A DNA stretch of 64,000 nt from Megaleporinus macrocephalus (lineage: Eukaryota > Chordata > Actinopteri > Characiformes > Anostomidae), in contig CM038703.1 of NCBI GenBank assembly GCA_021613375.1, positions 20,386,194-20,450,193 of the forward strand. The letters run 5' to 3'. Under the pieces are notes generated by a model. It searched no databases. It saw only the letters and a list, made by a program, of their open reading frames with translations, and was not told the origin of the DNA. Position numbers and translations under genes: made by a program. Shown here one piece after another: positions 59,651 to 64,000 of the stretch (positions within the stretch are counted from its first letter, which is position 1; each line of letters begins with the position of its first letter).

Positions 59651-59904
59651 TTCACTGTGTTTTTTTTACTCCCTGAGGTAGACTCTTTCTCTGCACGAGT
59701 CTTACACAGAAAAATAGCAAAAATACAGAGAAAAGGCCTGTCATCTCCCAGAATTCAGCCTGAGATGCTATTAAGTAAAAATAAGGGAATCAGAAAGGTT
59801 CTTTGAAGTGATGCCCTTGAAGAACCATTTATTTTCTTTCAATGGTTCTTTTAGTTTTCAGCATTTGGTGGACCTTATCCAAAGGTCTTAATCATGTTTC
59901 ACGC

Positions 59905-60015
59905 ATATAGCTTTAGGAGTCTTGCCCAAGGACTCTTTTTGGAAAAGCATGATGTTCTTGCCCAGGCGGGTATTGAACCCCAGCTAGATCAAAGCCTTTT
60001 GGACATCCAGTTGCA
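59905..60015. repeat. Fragment of a repeat shared with 23755-23800
   Basis: 'gagtcttgcccaaggac' occurs here and, as 'aagtcttgcccaaggac', near 23777. Around both, the text 'cgggtattgaaccc' style sequence is typical of a common fish repeat. Ends not defined. Confidence 0.4.
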
Positions 60016-60399
60016 GAAGTTAACAACTAAGACAATAGATTTTAAAGAAAAAAAAACAGGTCAGATCTTACTGTATTTACTTAATGTACAAGATATGAAT
60101 CATGGCAAGCTGGACTTAAATTAGCTACACATGAACAGAATCTAGGAATAAGTAAAATAACCTTTGACACTTTCAGTCATTGGCTTCCACCATCTACTTA
60201 TTGTGACACAAACAACAAAGATGAAATGCAGTGGCATTCATTATCAACTAGAATGTCAACAAGAGTGTTATTCAATCAAATACAGTCATCCAGGTTTTTT
60301 TTCCAACAATGCATGCAATTTAAAAGGTTTATGATGAAACTCAGGCAGAAATGTACAACACCTGCAAACAGGATGCCCTGCTGGTGAATGGAAACCAGA

Positions 60400-62475
60400 A
60401 TGGCAAGGTCGGAAACAGTTGAAAAGAAATACAGTTGGACAGCACAGCCTTGGAAACAGAAATGAAAGAGCTAAATGGCTAACCAGCTTCTGAGAGTGAT
60501 TTTCTTCATTACTGCTATCTTTTTAATGCATTCAAAACAGCATCTGTACATTTGGACATCGCTGGATAGCGTTAATAGAAACCATATGAACTACTCTACA
60601 TAAACTTCTTCGCATCAAGAGATCCATTTTAATTGCAAAGGCATGGCCTGGAGCTGATTGGGGAACAGAGCTCCAACTCCAGCAGACCTGCAAACTACAA
60701 ATGAAGTTAAGAACAAAATCAACCAAACCATGAGGAATTCCAAGTATTTTGAACAAGAAGAGCTATGGGTAGAAAAATTAAAGAAAAAACCTGAGAAGAA
60801 TAAAAAAGATAAAGAAATCAACATGGACAACTGATGCCACAGTGGAGATTACAAAACAAGAGAAGAGAAAAAATGGATGAAGGCTCTTCTAAGAGAACTG
60901 AACCATAAATTCAGAACAGCTAAGAACAACAAGGAACCAGTATTAAAACAACATCTGTAAAGACACTGCAAATGGGAACATTCAAAGATTGCTTTTTTAG
61001 AGGATATTGGAGATTACAAGTACATTTCAGGCACGAGCAGGAACACAAAATCAGTGATTTGTCAGTGGACAAGTCATAAAATATGTAACAAAACAAATGT
61101 AAGGAATACTCAGAAGACTATTACAAAAAGATGTCAAACACTATGATGTTGACAGTGGCTACACAGAAAAACCTTGTTACAAATGTGTTACAACCTGAAG
61201 TCAAACCGGCCCTGAGATTATTGCCATCAAAGTGCAGCATTGCAATTTGAAATATTTCAAGATTCTAATGTGGATTTGGTTAAAGTACTGACTAAATTAT
61301 GCCTGATTGGAAGAGGTCAGTTTATATATAAGGTCAATTAACACAAACATCGAAAGCTGCCCGATGTGCAAACAGGGATGTGTTCAGACTGCAGACGAAT
61401 CAGATTTGTTTCTTCAATCAGAACTTTTAGGATAACTGTCCACACTGTGTTTTGCAAGTGATCAGAATGAATGTCTTGTGTGTATAGACATCACCAACCT
61501 ATCCGCATGAGATGCTGTGGTAGTGATGTAGCTGTCAGTAACTACATAGCTACACTGGTGATGTGGATAAACACAGAGAGATGGAGGTACATGATTTCAC
61601 TCTCTGAACAATTGCTATGTCAAGACACAATTCTGAACTTTTACATCACACCAGACTGTCAAACAGTAGCTGGATTTGATGTTTGTCTCACTGCAAGTGA
61701 TGCAAAAGACACTGAAATGTGGTTTGATTTGAGAGGCCAGAGTGTGACTAAAACACATCTGTAAAAATATAATTAGCATCACATTTTGAACCACCTCCAA
61801 ATGTGGTTTGGGTCATATTTTTGCTGTCCACCCAGCACAAATCAATGATGTATGCTGGATTATTGGAAAAGCCAAAGAAGTCGATATGTGTTATTGACTA
61901 CAGCAAAGCCTTTGACTGCTAACTTTACAGTGGATGGTGAAGCTGTGGAAAGGGTGGACAGCTTTTGACAAGATGGATAATAAACAATAAAGGATCCAGC
62001 ACTCAAAAACATAGCACTCCACAAAACAAGAATAAAGGAGCTCACAAATATGCTGATTCGTCTCTACAAACAAAAAAAACAGATTTGTCCAGGCTGGTAA
62101 AAGCAATAAACTGTAAAAGCAATAAACAGACAAGACAGGCAAACTTTGCTGATGGTGAAGGGTTTTAAGGGTACATTGGACAGCGAAGAAGACAAAGAAA
62201 TAGATCCTCAACTTTCAGATAACCAGATTTAAGTTCTTTAATTTTGGACATATTCTGAGAAGAACCAACTCATTGGAATAGACCATTATGCTTGGAACAG
62301 CTGAAGATAAACGAGGACAATTGGCTACAAGATGGATGAATATAATTAGAGGAATCATGAATAAGCCATTCAGAAGTCTAAAGACCCTCGCAGAAGACAA
62401 GGTGTTCTGCAGGAGCGCTACTCATGTTGTCACCAGGAGTCAGAAATTGAAACTTGAAAGCACTTATATTTATAG
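60400..62475 (+). mobile_element. Decayed RTE/BovB-like LINE (reverse transcriptase fossil)
   Basis: Fragments in order on plus: EEKKWMKALLRELNHKFRTA (near 60867), FLEDIGDYKYISGTSRNTKS (near 61000), YYKKMSNT, KLPDVQTGM (near 61356), ICVIDYSKAFDC (near 61885, the FIDYxKAFD block of reverse transcriptase), NFTVDGEAVERVDSF (near 61920), FGHILRRTNSLE (near 62248) and RGQLATRWMNIIRGIMNKPF with FCRSATHVVTRSQ (near 62312-62445). The order follows endonuclease/RT proteins of RTE-type LINEs. Large deletions remove most catalytic blocks. Confidence 0.7.
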
Positions 62476-62479
62476 AGCA

Positions 62480-63255
62480 TACTAGTGTTAATTTAAAGCG
62501 CTTTTCAAGACAGAAAAATAATCTTTACCTTCTCTTTTACAAGCAGGGATCTCTAAGGAACTATTAATTGAAATGCTTTTAAAGAACCAAAAGGGAAATC
62601 ATCTATGGAATTGTCCAACCAACCTTTAAATTTAAGAGTGAAGCCACTTACCATCATTATGAACACTGGGCCATAAGGAGAAATCCCAACCATTGTTTTT
62701 CCCTCAATGACAGTGGAAGGAGGCTCCCTCATCAAAGCTCTTTTTAAAGTATTTGTTTTAATTGGATCGAATTATAGCAGGTAAGAGGCTGAACCCGAAA
62801 CGACTCGGTGAAGCTGACATTTCTTAACACTTCGTAATAAGCCCTTTGCAGCTGTTCAACAGCGAAGCCGAAAGTGATTAATATTAGTGTGTGAAAAGCC
62901 ACATGTGTGTGGCGTGATTAGAATGATTTAACTGCAGTGTACATGGATAATGATGAGGGTCCATCGCTTATTTTAGCAGCATGGCCTCACTAATTTGAAG
63001 TGAACGCATGCCTGCATCCTTTCTCAGGGTGAGGGCTGCACGTGTTGAAGTGTAATTCCGAAAGTAAAAAGGAAGCCAGTGTCTGAATGAGGCCACCTCC
63101 TCCTTCAACCCCCCACTTCCACCATGTATGTGTGCTTGGCAGTGGGGACAGAGGCAGGGGTGAAGGAGATGCTCCAAACAGCAGGCGCCTATGGTCATCA
63201 CTCACACTTACCCAAGTGACAGTATGCTCTGGCAGGACTACTTATCTCCTCCACA
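62480..63255. other. Intergenic sequence, possible conserved block
   Basis: Repeat-poor sequence with some GC enrichment at 62790-63200. Short frames on both strands lack domains. No gene supported. Confidence 0.3.
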
Positions 63256-63259
63256 CCAC

Positions 63260-63269
63260 AGAGAGAGAA

Positions 63270-63302
<33 letters not shown>
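63260..63302. repeat. (GA)n microsatellite
   Basis: About 20 GA units with two AAAG interruptions. From here to the window end no gene is seen. Confidence 0.95.
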
Positions 63303-64000
63303 CACCTCTACTAATGTCCTGGGCAATTATCAAGTGTAAAGGAATTAAGTAGGATGCACAGTGGCTTTGCTGTCATTGGGTTAAGCTGAGAGCTACTCAT
63401 TTTGGCCTGTTGAGCTGTCCTTTGAGGTACAGTACTGTAAAAAAGGTCAGAATTCACTATCTAGTTATTCATTTTCAGAAATATTCCTGAAGATGTAAGA
63501 TAGAAAACAATCAACTTGCACGAAGAAGGGGACAATAAATAAATACACTTAAAAAAAGTGAATTTTCCTAAACTGGAGGTCAAAACAAAGTTAAAAGTTA
63601 CTAAACTTTATAGAGAATTAACAACTGTGTGGAAAACGCCATCAGATAAACAGCCCACCATCAGATAAACAGTACTTTCATCTGTAAGACATAAGAGAAA
63701 ATTAAGCTTCACTCTTGCTTCAGATAAAAAAACCAAAAACAAATAATCAAGCAGTTGGTGTTCTCAGAACAATGAATTGACCACCACAGACCCAATGACC
63801 TCAACATCACTGAACATGTTTTGGGTTTGCTTGGATGAGGAGAAGAATATACTACCTGCTCCTCTGAGTTATGTGAAGTTAGCCATCCCACCTTTTTAAA
63901 CTTGCACTAATGCAATTTCATTAGATAGAATAGAGTGCTAACTGCCAATACCGTTACATCAGACATTTGCATTGGCTGACATCATGCTGATTGATGAGGG

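Overview
The window is teleost fish genomic DNA. The evidence is spliced vertebrate genes with GT-AG introns, AT-rich non-coding sequence, many long dinucleotide microsatellites, and Tc1/mariner and hAT repeats of the kinds common in ray-finned fish. Species cannot be fixed from sequence alone.

All three recognisable genes lie in the first 24.4 kb. An il4r-like class I cytokine receptor is on the minus strand (coding 9173 to 2673, nine coding exons, 572 aa). nsmce1, a SMC5/6-complex RING subunit, is on the plus strand (coding 15900 to 20218, seven coding exons, 268 aa). kdm8/jmjd5, a JmjC oxygenase, is on the minus strand (coding 24352 to 20814, seven coding exons, about 401 aa). I joined exons by hand: each junction has a GT donor and AG acceptor, and phases agree across every intron. 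The one exception is a one-base shift inside kdm8 exon 1 that puts a TAA in frame after residue 132. Gene order and orientations match the human 16p12.1 block KDM8-NSMCE1-IL4R read in reverse. il4r and nsmce1 diverge from about 9.4 and 15.1 kb, and nsmce1 and kdm8 converge tail to tail about 0.6 kb apart. The genes are neighbours by synteny; I see no shared pathway.

From 24.4 kb to the end I find no intact gene. This part holds: a complete non-autonomous hAT element with a perfect 8-bp target duplication (25.0-26.4 kb); a tRNA-like SINE/LINE tail (27.1 kb); a Tc1 fossil (30.2 kb); a truncated Tc1 transposon (32.8-33.6 kb); a 24-bp minisatellite (34.5-35.0 kb); a hAT transposase fossil of the THAP12/ZMYM1-like type (52.1-54.2 kb); a possible LTR (57.2-57.6 kb); and an RTE/BovB-like LINE fossil (60.4-62.5 kb). 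Between them are several GC-richer, repeat-poor islands (39.3, 43.1, 47.2, 49.0, 54.9-55.9 and 59.4 kb) that look like conserved non-coding candidates in a gene desert.

Dispersed repeats link the regions. A palindromic element occurs near both the il4r and nsmce1 promoters and again at 49.5 kb. A small inverted-repeat transposon sits beside il4r exon 1. A Tc1 copy is nested inside an older element within nsmce1 intron 2. I found no candidate for a wholly new biological system; the strongest oddities are the kdm8 frameshift and the paired promoter-proximal palindromes.
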